From Lysobacteraceae bacterium (lineage in GTDB: Bacteria; Pseudomonadota; Gammaproteobacteria; Xanthomonadales; Xanthomonadaceae), in assembly GCA_014879375.1 (NCBI GenBank), contig JACSSF010000081.1, positions 1-37,606 of the forward strand: a DNA stretch of 37,606 nt, written 5' to 3'. Below the pieces are notes generated by a model. The model was not told where the DNA came from. It was given only the letters and a program-made list of their open reading frames with translations, and did no database searches. Both the position numbers and the translations under genes were made by a program. This document shows positions 28,278 to 37,606 of the stretch, piece after piece; the first letter of the stretch is position 1; each line of letters begins with the position of its first letter.

Positions 28278-29169
28278 CGGCGCTGCCTGTGTCGGTGCTG
28301 GAGCTCACGCCCTCGGGCGCCTCGAAGGTCGGCGGCGGCGGTTCGTAGTGGGTGATGCCCAGGCGCTCGGCCTGGTACCAGGCGTAAAACGCGGTCTCGC
28401 GGGCAATGGCCACATCGGCATCGTCGATCTCCAGCAATGCGCGGTCGGGGTGGGTGGCGATCGCCGTCGCCGCGTCGAAGCGGGATTTCGGCGCTGCCTC
28501 GGCCAACGCTCGGGTGCGAATCCGTGGCGCGCCGTCACGGCTGCCGAAACCCGGCCAGGCGTAAGTCGCGGCCAGCGCGAGCGCCGTCACCACCACCACG
28601 GCAGCCAGCGCGTATCGCTGCCCCGTGCGTGCCGGCGCGGGCCCGGGCTGGCGGAGTGCTGCAGGCATGCTGCGCCCGTTGGCGATGTTGCCCATGCGCG
28701 CAGGTGACACCGCCGCTGCGCGGGACGCCAAAGCGGCGGACCAGGCGTCATCGGTCACCCCGCTCAGGGCCTGGATGCGGGCCAGGGCATGGCGGCAGGC
28801 CGCCGGCGTGCGTCCCAGCAACGCCGCCAGCTCCACCTCACCCAGTCCGGAAAGCGCCTTCAGCAAGGCCAGCACGCGCAGGCCCGGCGGCAGGCGCCCC
28901 AGCTGCGAGAGTGGTGACGGCAGCGCGGGCAAAGGCCCGATGCGAATGTCCGGGGAGGCCAGCAGGCTGCGCCAGAACCGTATCGATAGCGCACGCGTGC
29001 TCGCGCCCGGGTCCATTGGCCGGGTCCGCAGGGCCTCGGCCACCGCGCGGTCGCCCGCCACCGCATCGCCCGTGCACAGTTCGGCGAACACCGCGGCAGG
29101 CCGCGCCAGCGAAGCTTGCAGCCGATGAAGCGCGCTGGGGTCGGGGGCAGACGGGGGCGTTGCGGGCAT
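28267..29169 (-). CDS. Sigma-region-4-like protein with C-terminal transmembrane anchor
   Basis: 300-residue protein I do not recognise as a named family. Residues about 92-135 (LPPGLRVLALLKALSGLGEV, ELAALLGRTPAACRHALARI) read like sigma factor region 4.2, a helix-turn-helix that in normal sigma factors contacts the -35 box. Residues 15-75 might be a decayed region 2, but the usual region 2 signature is missing. A single transmembrane span (187-205, ALAAVVVVTALALAATYAW) is followed by a soluble C-terminal part. The layout suggests an ECF sigma factor fused to a DUF3619/anti-sigma-like membrane protein. Start 29169 has GGAAG about 9 nt upstream. Coupled to the DUF3106 gene. Confidence 0.6.
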   Translation of the reverse strand: MPATPPSAPDPSALHRLQASLARPAAVFAELCTGDAVAGDRAVAEALRTRPMDPGASTRALSIRFWRSLLASPDIRIGPLPALPSPLSQLGRLPPGLRVLALLKALSGLGEVELAALLGRTPAACRHALARIQALSGVTDDAWSAALASRAAAVSPARMGNIANGRSMPAALRQPGPAPARTGQRYALAAVVVVTALALAATYAWPGFGSRDGAPRIRTRALAEAAPKSRFDAATAIATHPDRALLEIDDADVAIARETAFYAWYQAERLGITHYEPPPPTFEAPEGVSSSTDTGSADAP

Positions 29170-29263
29170 CTACAGGGGCTTCCGGAATGGCCTGATGATA
29201 GCCAGATGCCCGACCGCGATGCGGGATCACACTTTGCCCGGATCTGCAAGCCCGTCGTGCGCG

Positions 29264-29272
29264 TTGTGCACA
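29264..29272 (+). promoter_or_regulatory. Near-consensus DnaA box
   Basis: TTGTGCACA differs from the TTWTNCACA consensus at one position. It is the weakest of three DnaA-box-like sites in this gap. Confidence 0.35.
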
Positions 29273-29274
29273 GG

Positions 29275-29291
29275 TGTCACCCGGTTGTCAC
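29275..29291 (+). repeat. Two TGTCAC units spaced one helical turn
   Basis: TGTCAC at 29275-29280 and again at 29286-29291, start-to-start 11 bp. TGTCAC also appears at 29547-29552 inside the dyad before priA, so the motif may be one regulator's half-site. Confidence 0.4.
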
Positions 29292-29309
29292 GTTTCATCC
29301 TGAATAACC

Positions 29310-29338
29310 ATGTTCAGCCATGTTTCATGGATGTTTCA
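29310..29338 (+). repeat. Three helically phased ATGTT(T)CA repeats
   Basis: ATGTTCAG (29310-29317), ATGTTTCA (29320-29327) and ATGTTTCA (29331-29338) start 10 and 11 bp apart, on one face of the helix. A related CGTTTCA lies at 29291-29297. The array is iteron-like and sits beside the most AT-rich stretch. Confidence 0.5.
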
Positions 29339-29452
29339 CGAGCAAGCCATTGTTTTCATTGACATTGAGTTGTTTGGCACTTTTTTCACCAACATGAGCG
29401 GGAGCCGCGTTTTCATGGGTCTTTCCGCGAACGCCGCAAGGAGTGCACAGAG

Positions 29453-29475
29453 TTATCCACAACCGATGTGGATAA
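29453..29475. promoter_or_regulatory. Inverted pair of perfect DnaA boxes
   Basis: TTATCCACA (29453-29461) on the plus strand and TGTGGATAA (29467-29475), the same box on the minus strand, are separated by 5 bp. Both match the strong DnaA box exactly. They lie about 140-160 bp before the priA start. The pair could also fold into a hairpin. Confidence 0.7.
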
Positions 29476-29547
29476 GGGCGTTTGTCGTTGCCCACCAATG
29501 ACTTGCGCCGGTTTCATCAATCTGTCGGACAGGTTCCGGGCGCAAGT

Positions 29548-29569
29548 GTCACCACGGTTTCTCGGTGAC
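29548..29569. promoter_or_regulatory. GTCACC-N10-GGTGAC dyad upstream of priA
   Basis: Perfect 6-bp inverted repeat with a 10-bp centre, 47 bp before the priA ATG, so at a good position for an operator. It shares TGTCAC with the repeat pair at 29275-29291. The binding protein is unknown. Confidence 0.4.
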
Positions 29570-29615
29570 CCGGATCAGCGGCCGCCCAGCAGGGCGCCCA
29601 GTAGAATGAGCCGAT

Positions 29616-31810
<2,195 letters not shown>

Positions 31811-31817
<7 letters not shown>

Positions 31818-33478
31818 GGTGTGTTGCCCGTTGCCCCGATGGCGGGCGGCTTGTGCTCGCATCCCGCCAGCAGGTCCTGCCCGGGCGAGTACTCCTTCGC
31901 ATCGACGCGCATCAAGCCAAGGACGGTGTTGAACAGTGCATCGTGCGTGTGCGGCTTGGTGGCACTCCTGCGCAGGCAGGCCATGTCCACGCCATCGGCC
32001 TGCTGCAGTTGCGGCGACAACCATAGCCACATCGGCACCTTCAATTGCGTGTCGGGCGCGATGGCGCGCGGCAGGCCATGCAGGTACACGCCGTCCTCCC
32101 CGAGCGATTCGCCGTGGTCGGAGAGGTACAACAGCGCGGCATCACGCGATGGCGCCAATGTCTGCAGCATCGCCACCGTGCGCGCCAGCACGTCGTCGGT
32201 GTAGAGGATGGCGTTGTCGTAACTGTTGACGATCGCCTCGGGCTGGCACGCGGCCAGTTGATCGGTGTCGCACGTCGGGGTGTAGCGGCGAAACTCGGGC
32301 GGATAGCGCCGGTAATAGGCCGGCCCGTGATTGCCCAGCATGTGCAGGACCACCACGACATCGCCCGGCGCCGCCTCGATGCGCGACTTCAAGCCATCCA
32401 GCAACACGCCATCCAGGCAGCGCTCGCCGTCGCAATACGCGGGGATGTTGGCGTGCAGGAACGACTCGAACGGCAAGTCGGAACAAACGCCCTTGCAGCC
32501 GGTTTGGTTGTCTCGCCACAACGTGGCAATGCCGAGCCGGGTCAGCAGGTGCAGCACCGATTCCGAATCACGGATATTGCCGCGGTCGTAATCATGCAAG
32601 CCTTGCGCCGAGAACATGCAGGGCAACGAGACCTCGGTATTGCTGCCGCAGGCGGTGACATCCGGGTAATTGATCCCATCCAGCCCCGCCAGCTGCGGCG
32701 TGGTCTGCCGGGCATAACCGTTCAAACCCCAATTCTGCGCACGCACGGTTTCACCCACGGCCAGCACTAGCACGCGGGGCCGCGCTCCCGTGGGGCGCGC
32801 GAGCGTGGCGCCTTGGCCGATCCGGGTCTTCGGGCCGCTGCGCGGCGCATCGCCAAGCAGCACCTTGCCGAGTGAGACGATCCAATTGCCCGGCGTGATC
32901 AGGTGGCGGATGGATTTTTCGTTGCGCATGAACGCCGCCATCGGCTGGTAACTGGCGGCGATCGCGCCGGCGGCGACGACCAGCGCGAGCACGATGCCGG
33001 CCACGTGCACGAGGAAGCCGCGCAACACGCTGCGCTGCACCGGGCGCGTGCGCCAGACCAGCAACGAGGGCACCACGCCGTAGATCACGACGTACCACGC
33101 CAGGCCCGGCGTCAGTAATTCACTCGCCTCCTTGCGTTCGGTCGCGAGCACGTTGCGGATCATGTCGGCGTCCAGGTACACGCGGTACTGGTTCATGTAA
33201 TACATGGCGGACGCGGTGACCAGCAGCAACAGCGGCAGGATGATGCGGGTGGTCCAGCGATTGAGCAGCACCAGCAACAGGGCCGTGTGCAATGCCACGA
33301 TGCCGACGAACAAGCCGACGGCCAGGCGCCACGCGCCGGGTTGGCCCCATGCACCTGCAGCTGCGAAGGCATGCCAGAACGCGCCATTGCAGACCAGCGC
33401 GAAGTACAGCGCGGCAATCAACGCCATCCACTCGCTGGCCACCGGCCAGCGCCGTACCCACCACTTATCCTGATTCAT
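31811..33478 (-). CDS. eptA: Phosphoethanolamine transferase, EptA/PmrC family
   Basis: Inner-membrane enzyme that adds phosphoethanolamine to lipid A and lowers affinity for polymyxin-type peptides. 555 residues. Five N-terminal membrane spans are followed by a periplasmic alkaline-phosphatase-like domain. The domain has GETVRAQNWGLNGYARQTTP, the nucleophile Thr281 in ACGSNTEVSLPCMFS with the flanking disulfide cysteines, LGNHGPAYYRRYPPEF, and the metal-binding SDHGESLGEDGVYLHG. All expected catalytic residues are visible. Its ATG (33476-33478) overlaps the stop of the PAP2 gene in an ATGA arrangement, so the pair is co-translated. Divergent from a two-component system which may control it. 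Confidence 0.93.
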
Positions 33479-34218
33479 GCGCGTGCATTGTCCCGAAACC
33501 CGACATACAGGAAGAGCGCCGTCCCCCAACACAACATGATCGTCGTCAGGTCGTGGGAAAGGAAGTGCGCACCCCGCAGTTCCTGCGATGCGCAGAACAC
33601 CGCGCCCATCGCCAAGCCGATGGCCAGGCCCCAGCCGCGCCAACGGGGCGCGACTTGCAGGCAGAAGAAATACAGCGCGATCCACGCAAACCCGGAGCTG
33701 GCATGCGCAGCCGGAAAGCAGTGGTAGCGCGGCACGCCCAGCGGCCACCGCTCGAACAGGCCCACGTGGAAATGCCCGCCCCCGTAACGCTGCAGGTCCC
33801 ACGGGCAAGCCATCGGCAATGCATGCTTGATCGAAGCGACGATCGCGGTGCTGATCAGGACGCTCGCAAGCAGCGTGATCAACGGACGCCGCCAGGACTG
33901 CCAAGCCGGTCGCTGCCAGATGCTCGCGGTGAAGATGGCGGTGCCCAGCCACATCAGCTGGCTGAGGTGCTTGCCGCCCTGGTGGATCCAGCCGGCGGTC
34001 AACCAGTGCTGGCGCCAATGCCACTGTCCGCCCTGCAGTGCGTACAAGCGGTCGGCCACCGCGTAATCGCCGCCGTATCCCATCAGCCAGACCATCGTCG
34101 GCAGGTAGATCGCCAAGGCGACATACCAGAGGCGCAGCAGCGCGCGCGGATCGGTGCCTGCCTGCGGAAGGAAGCGACCGCGGGCCGGTGCAGCAACATT
34201 TAATACCGTTGATGTCAT
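33475..34218 (-). CDS. PAP2-family phosphatase (LpxT/PgpB-like), divergent active site
   Basis: 247-residue inner-membrane protein with about six spans. It carries the three PAP2 regions in modified form: KHALPMACPWDL instead of Kx6RP, CFPAAHASSG instead of PSGH, and RGAHFLSHDLTT for the last motif, where the Arg six residues before the catalytic His is replaced. The His in PAAH and in GAHFLSH are kept. A role in lipid A or undecaprenyl phosphate metabolism is likely from its coupling to eptA. Start 34218. A ColR/PmrA-type regulation by the divergent response regulator is plausible but not shown. Confidence 0.82.
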   Translation of the reverse strand: MTSTVLNVAAPARGRFLPQAGTDPRALLRLWYVALAIYLPTMVWLMGYGGDYAVADRLYALQGGQWHWRQHWLTAGWIHQGGKHLSQLMWLGTAIFTASIWQRPAWQSWRRPLITLLASVLISTAIVASIKHALPMACPWDLQRYGGGHFHVGLFERWPLGVPRYHCFPAAHASSGFAWIALYFFCLQVAPRWRGWGLAIGLAMGAVFCASQELRGAHFLSHDLTTIMLCWGTALFLYVGFRDNARA

Positions 34219-34335
34219 GGGCGTGTGCTGGTGGACGACGCGCGCAGCTTGCCGGCCACCCCCGCAAGAACCGCTCGGACAAATCTCGCCGAGTTGTTAA
34301 ACGCAACCGACGCGGGATGTGGAATCCTTGTCGGC

Positions 34336-35049
34336 ATGAACACGCGCCACCCGTCCCCGCTGGCTGCAACGCCAATGGATGTGCTGATCATCGAGGACCA
34401 GCACGACATCGCCGCCAACGTGTGGGACTTCCTTGAACGCCGCGGCCATCGCGTTGATCACGCCGCCGACGGCGCCAGCGGCCTTGCCCGCGCGCTGGAC
34501 GGGCGCTTCGACGTGATCGTGCTCGACCTAGGCCTGCCGCGCATGGACGGGCTGGAACTGTGCCGCCGCCTGCGCCAGGCCGGGCACGGCACGCCGGTGC
34601 TGATGCTGACCGCGCGCGACACTCTGGACGACAAACTCAAGGGGTTCGCCGAGGGCGCCGATGATTACATGGTCAAGCCTTTCGAACTGCGCGAGCTCGA
34701 AGCGCGGCTGCAGGTGCTATGTCGGGACCGCCAAGCCAACACGCCGGCCAGCCAATACGGTCCGCTGCGTTTCGATGCAGGGAGCCTGCTGGCCTGGCGC
34801 GAAGGCAAACGCATCCCGCTCAACCGCACCCAGGGCCGGCTGCTGGAAATGCTGCTGCAGGACGCCCCGCGCATCGTCAGCCACCAACGCCTCGCGCAAG
34901 GCCTGTGGGGCGATACGCCGCTGGACACCGCGCGCCTGCACGACCATCTCTACGCGCTGCGCGCGCTGATCGACAAACCTTTCCCGACACCATTGATCCA
35001 TTCCGTGCATGGCTTGGGTTATCGCCTTTTGGCGGATGACGATGCGTAG
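34336..35049 (+). CDS. OmpR/PhoB-family response regulator
   Basis: 237-residue two-component regulator. Receiver domain: acidic pair in VLIIEDQHD, phospho-acceptor Asp64 in VLDLGLPRMDG, Thr in LMLTARD and Lys in DYMVKPFELREL, all intact. The C-terminal winged-helix DNA-binding domain contains IPLNRTQGRLLEMLLQDAPR, a recognition helix region around TARLHDHLYALRALID and the ending SVHGLGYRLL. An alternative start at 34375 (MDVLIIED) puts the Asp at residue 51, as in most OmpR-type regulators, and may be the true one. It is divergent from PAP2-eptA and overlaps the kinase gene by about 8 bp. Confidence 0.92.
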   Translation: MNTRHPSPLAATPMDVLIIEDQHDIAANVWDFLERRGHRVDHAADGASGLARALDGRFDVIVLDLGLPRMDGLELCRRLRQAGHGTPVLMLTARDTLDDKLKGFAEGADDYMVKPFELRELEARLQVLCRDRQANTPASQYGPLRFDAGSLLAWREGKRIPLNRTQGRLLEMLLQDAPRIVSHQRLAQGLWGDTPLDTARLHDHLYALRALIDKPFPTPLIHSVHGLGYRLLADDDA

Positions 35050-36280
35050 GCACATGAGCTTCCGCGCACGGGTGATGTTGATGGCCATCGGCATGGGACT
35101 GGTCATGAGCCTGGTTTTCGCCGCCGCTGCCATCTTCATCACCGAGCGCTACGAGCACGTGCTGGTCGGCGCCCTGCTGCAAGATCAGGCGAATGCTTGG
35201 GCAGAACGGTTAGCAGAAGACCCTCAGGCACGCCTGCCCTCCAGCGAGCTGCAGCGCGCGTATCTGCGCCGACCGGGAGAAACCACTCCCCTCCCCGCGC
35301 ACCTGACTGGTCTGACACCCGGCGTGCATGAAGGCCATTCTTCTTCCGATGATGGCCTGCATGTCGGTGTATTCGATACCCCGGCCGGGCGGATATACCT
35401 CGAAATCGACCTGCGCGAAATCGAAGCGCTTGAGCGCTATCTGCTGCATATCCTCTTCATCGTCATCTTCGCGGGTGCGCTGCTCAGCAGCCTGCTGGGC
35501 TGGTGGCTGGCGCGCAGCGCGACACGACCGCTGCGTCGCTTGGCGGGTGAGGTGGAACGACTGGACACGGCCCCGCACATCACCGATTTGGCCGCCCACC
35601 AGCCGCGCGACGAGCTGGGTCGCGTGGCACTCGCCATCGACAGCTACCAGCGTCGCTTGGTGGAAGCAGAACAAGTCGAGCGCACGTTCTTCGCCGATGC
35701 CAGCCACGAGCTGCGCACGCCGGTGGCGGTGGTACGCGGCGCGCTGGAACTGCTGGAAGAGGACGTACAGTCCGAGCCGCACCTGCAAGCCCCGATGCAG
35801 CGGCTGCGGCGTGGCGTGGACGAGGTATCCACCCTGCTCGATGCCTTGCTTCGCCTCGCCCGACGTCAGCTGGCGACTCTGGAAACCGTCGATGTCGATA
35901 GCTGGATGCAACAACAGATCGAGATCGCCACCCAGGGCCAACCGAACTTGGTCAATGTGAGACTGGAAGGACATGCGGGCACGCTCCCGCTGCCTTTGCG
36001 TGATGCTGAACTCGTGGTCAGCGCACTGCTTCGATCGATGCTGGCCAAGCGGCCCCTGCACACGCTCTTGGTGACAATATCGCCGCAAGGCATCTTTTTC
36101 AGCGCGCAAGGAGATGCACTATCCACATCAGACCCCACCGCACCCCGCGCCGCCACGCGCAGCGACAGCCGTTTCGGCAACAGCCTCATCGGGCGCCTGG
36201 CCATTGCGCACGGTTGGCGCATCGACCTGATCGATGATGCAGCCATATCGATTCGCTGGGTGGATGACGTGAATCTTTGA
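35042..36280 (+). CDS. Sensor histidine kinase with degenerate ATP-binding domain
   Basis: 412-residue membrane sensor. Two transmembrane spans (about 11-34 and 134-157) bracket a roughly 100-residue periplasmic domain; a HAMP linker follows (about 158-210). The H-box is perfect: FFADASHELRTPVAV with His222. The catalytic domain is not: DAELVVSALLRSMLAKR stands where the N-box should be but lacks Asn, no DxGxG box is present around ISPQGIFFSAQGD, and only a remnant of the last glycine box may remain (RFGNSLIGRLAIAHGWRI). ATG 35042 was chosen; 35036 and 35054 are also possible. The gene overlaps the regulator gene, so the two form one unit. Confidence 0.88.
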   Translation: MRRHMSFRARVMLMAIGMGLVMSLVFAAAAIFITERYEHVLVGALLQDQANAWAERLAEDPQARLPSSELQRAYLRRPGETTPLPAHLTGLTPGVHEGHSSSDDGLHVGVFDTPAGRIYLEIDLREIEALERYLLHILFIVIFAGALLSSLLGWWLARSATRPLRRLAGEVERLDTAPHITDLAAHQPRDELGRVALAIDSYQRRLVEAEQVERTFFADASHELRTPVAVVRGALELLEEDVQSEPHLQAPMQRLRRGVDEVSTLLDALLRLARRQLATLETVDVDSWMQQQIEIATQGQPNLVNVRLEGHAGTLPLPLRDAELVVSALLRSMLAKRPLHTLLVTISPQGIFFSAQGDALSTSDPTAPRAATRSDSRFGNSLIGRLAIAHGWRIDLIDDAAISIRWVDDVNL

Positions 36281-36312
36281 TGTCCACGGAGATGATGCGG
36301 CCTCTGCTGCAG

Positions 36313-36340
36313 GCAGCATGACAAGCGGGTGGCATGCTGC
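36313..36340. repeat. Inverted repeat after the kinase gene
   Basis: GCAGCATG (36313-36320) and CATGCTGC (36333-36340), perfect 8-bp arms with a 12-bp spacer, 33 bp after the kinase stop. It has no T-run after it; a weak terminator or an operator for the next gene is possible. Confidence 0.4.
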
Positions 36341-36375
36341 GATCCTGCCCATAGTCTCCTCTTGACGGTCTTGCC

Positions 36376-37002
36376 GTGTCCTTCGCCCTGCAATTGTTCG
36401 ACTTAGTCGGCATTTTCGTGTTTGCGCTCAGCGGCGGCCTGCTCGCGGTGCGCCAGCGGCTGGACCTGTTCGGCGTGCTGGTGCTGTCCTGCGTCACCGC
36501 AGTGACCGGCGGCATCGTGCGTGATGTCCTGATCGGCGCGATCCCGCCCGCTTCGCTTGCCGATTGGCGATACCTAACGACCGCCATGGTCGCGGGCGTG
36601 GTCACCTTCTATTGGCACGGCCTCATCGAGCGGTTGCGCAACCCGGTGTTGATGTTCGATGCCGCGGGTCTCGCGCTTTACGCCGTGCTCGGTACCGGCA
36701 AGGCACTCAGCTTCGGCCTGTCGCCGTTTGCGGCCACCTTGCTCGGCATCATCACCGGCATCGGCGGCGGCATCGCACGTGACCTGTTGGTCGCACGCAC
36801 ACCCGTGGTGCTTCAGCAGACGGAGTTGTATGCCGTCGCGGCATTGGTCGGTGGCGGCATCGTGGCCATCGCGCATGCACTCGGCTGGCCGCAGTTGCCC
36901 GCCATGGTCGTGGGGGCGCTGCTGTGCTTCGGCCTGCGCTTCATGGCGATTCGGCATGGCTGGCGACTGCCGGTGGCCCGCGCACCCGACGATCATGAGT
37001 AA
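36376..37002 (+). CDS. TRIC-family (UPF0126, YadS/YicG-like) membrane protein
   Basis: 208-residue membrane protein with about seven hydrophobic spans. Two UPF0126 repeats are evident: FVFALSGGLLAVRQRLDLFG with TGGIVRDVLIG, and GLALYAVLGTGKALSFGLSP with GGIARDLLVA. The family forms trimeric channels, and bacterial members have been reported as K+-type cation channels or linked to amino acid/metal transport. The start is GTG 36376; no ATG precedes the homology, and the ribosome site is weak. Confidence 0.93.
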   Translation: MSFALQLFDLVGIFVFALSGGLLAVRQRLDLFGVLVLSCVTAVTGGIVRDVLIGAIPPASLADWRYLTTAMVAGVVTFYWHGLIERLRNPVLMFDAAGLALYAVLGTGKALSFGLSPFAATLLGIITGIGGGIARDLLVARTPVVLQQTELYAVAALVGGGIVAIAHALGWPQLPAMVVGALLCFGLRFMAIRHGWRLPVARAPDDHE

Positions 37003-37058
37003 TCCCATGTCACGCTGAACGACTTCGTCGACATCCAGCTCCTCGACATCCAAAAAGA

Positions 37059-37084
37059 AAACGGCCCGGTTTCCCGAGCCGTTT
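37059..37084 (-). terminator. Intrinsic terminator of rpoH
   Basis: AAACGGCCCGG (37059-37069) and CCGAGCCGTTT (37074-37084) pair with one mismatch around TTTC. On the minus strand a T-rich run (opposite AAAAAGAAAA) follows, which makes it a good terminator 21 bp after the rpoH stop. It can also serve the convergent TRIC gene, with a weaker tail. Confidence 0.8.
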
Positions 37085-37105
37085 CAGTTCATCGCATCAT
37101 CAGAT

Positions 37106-37606
<501 letters not shown>

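Larger units (their letters stand above)
29170..29615. other. 446-bp non-coding, AT-rich intergenic region with DnaA boxes
   Basis: The only gap over 300 bp in the window, between the divergent sigma-like gene and priA. By hand count 29291-29400 is about 41 percent GC, far below the flanking genes. It holds a TTGTGCACA near-DnaA box, two TGTCAC units 11 bp apart, three ATGTT(T)CA units 10-11 bp apart, a perfect TTGACA (29359-29364) without a clear -10, two perfect inverted DnaA boxes and a GTCACC-N10-GGTGAC dyad. The layout resembles a DnaA-controlled regulatory region or a small origin-like site. No convincing protein is encoded. Confidence 0.6.

Noticed and set aside
29375..29390. Possible sigma-54 promoter (TGGCAC)
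   Set aside because: The -12 element TTGC is missing at the required distance.
29310..29501. Possible 63-residue protein in the AT-rich gap
   Set aside because: No ribosome site, and it runs through the phased repeats and DnaA boxes; the AT-rich composition differs from all coding DNA here.

Overview
The window is a 37.6-kb piece of a high-GC chromosome. Gene content and order suggest a gammaproteobacterium of the Xanthomonadaceae/Lysobacteraceae (Lysobacter-, Luteimonas- or Thermomonas-like). The indicators are the def-fmt-rsmB block divergent from LysM-dprA-smg-topA, a TopA with a lysine/alanine-rich tail, DUF4124 proteins, a DUF4286/DUF3667 pair and an EptA/PAP2 pair. The genus is inference. 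I see no rRNA, tRNA, CRISPR array, insertion sequence or prophage. Nearly all of the window looks like vertically inherited chromosome.

Layout. 1-1.9 kb: rpoD (3' part outside the window) and dtd on the minus strand. 2-5 kb, plus strand: an LpxL/HtrB-type acyltransferase and two coupled bacterial-PH-domain membrane proteins. 5-8.5 kb: envelope sugar genes, namely a GT4 glycosyltransferase, a WaaE/KdtX-like GT2 and an ArnT/PMT-like membrane glycosyltransferase. 8.5-11.3 kb: def-fmt-rsmB on the minus strand, probably running on into the ArnT-like gene. 11.4-20.4 kb, plus strand: LysM protein, dprA, smg, GYF-RDD membrane protein, topA, ohr, tsaC and two tandem DUF4124 paralogues. 20.4-26.1 kb: an SDR oxidoreductase, a small lipoprotein, an AraC-type regulator, sppA and a MATE exporter. 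26.2-29.2 kb: DUF3667 and DUF4286 proteins, then a DUF3106 protein coupled to a sigma-region-4-like protein fused to a membrane anchor. 29.2-29.6 kb is the only long non-coding gap. 29.6-37.6 kb: priA, PAP2-eptA, a divergent two-component system, a TRIC-type membrane protein and the 3' part of rpoH.

How the genes work together. Much of the window is information processing: rpoD and rpoH at the two ends, translation quality control and initiation (dtd, def, fmt, tsaC), rRNA methylation (rsmB), DNA topology (topA), transformation (dprA) and replication restart (priA). A second theme is the outer envelope: lipid A acylation, core sugar transfer, phosphoethanolamine addition and a PAP2 phosphatase, with a two-component system transcribed away from the last two.

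The most unusual places are three. The 446-bp gap before priA holds two perfect inverted DnaA boxes, helically phased short repeats and a strongly AT-rich core. A sensor kinase at 35.0-36.3 kb keeps its phospho-acceptor His but seems to lack the usual ATP-binding boxes. A protein at 28.3-29.2 kb looks like half a sigma factor joined to a transmembrane tail. I did not find a clear wholly new multi-gene system.
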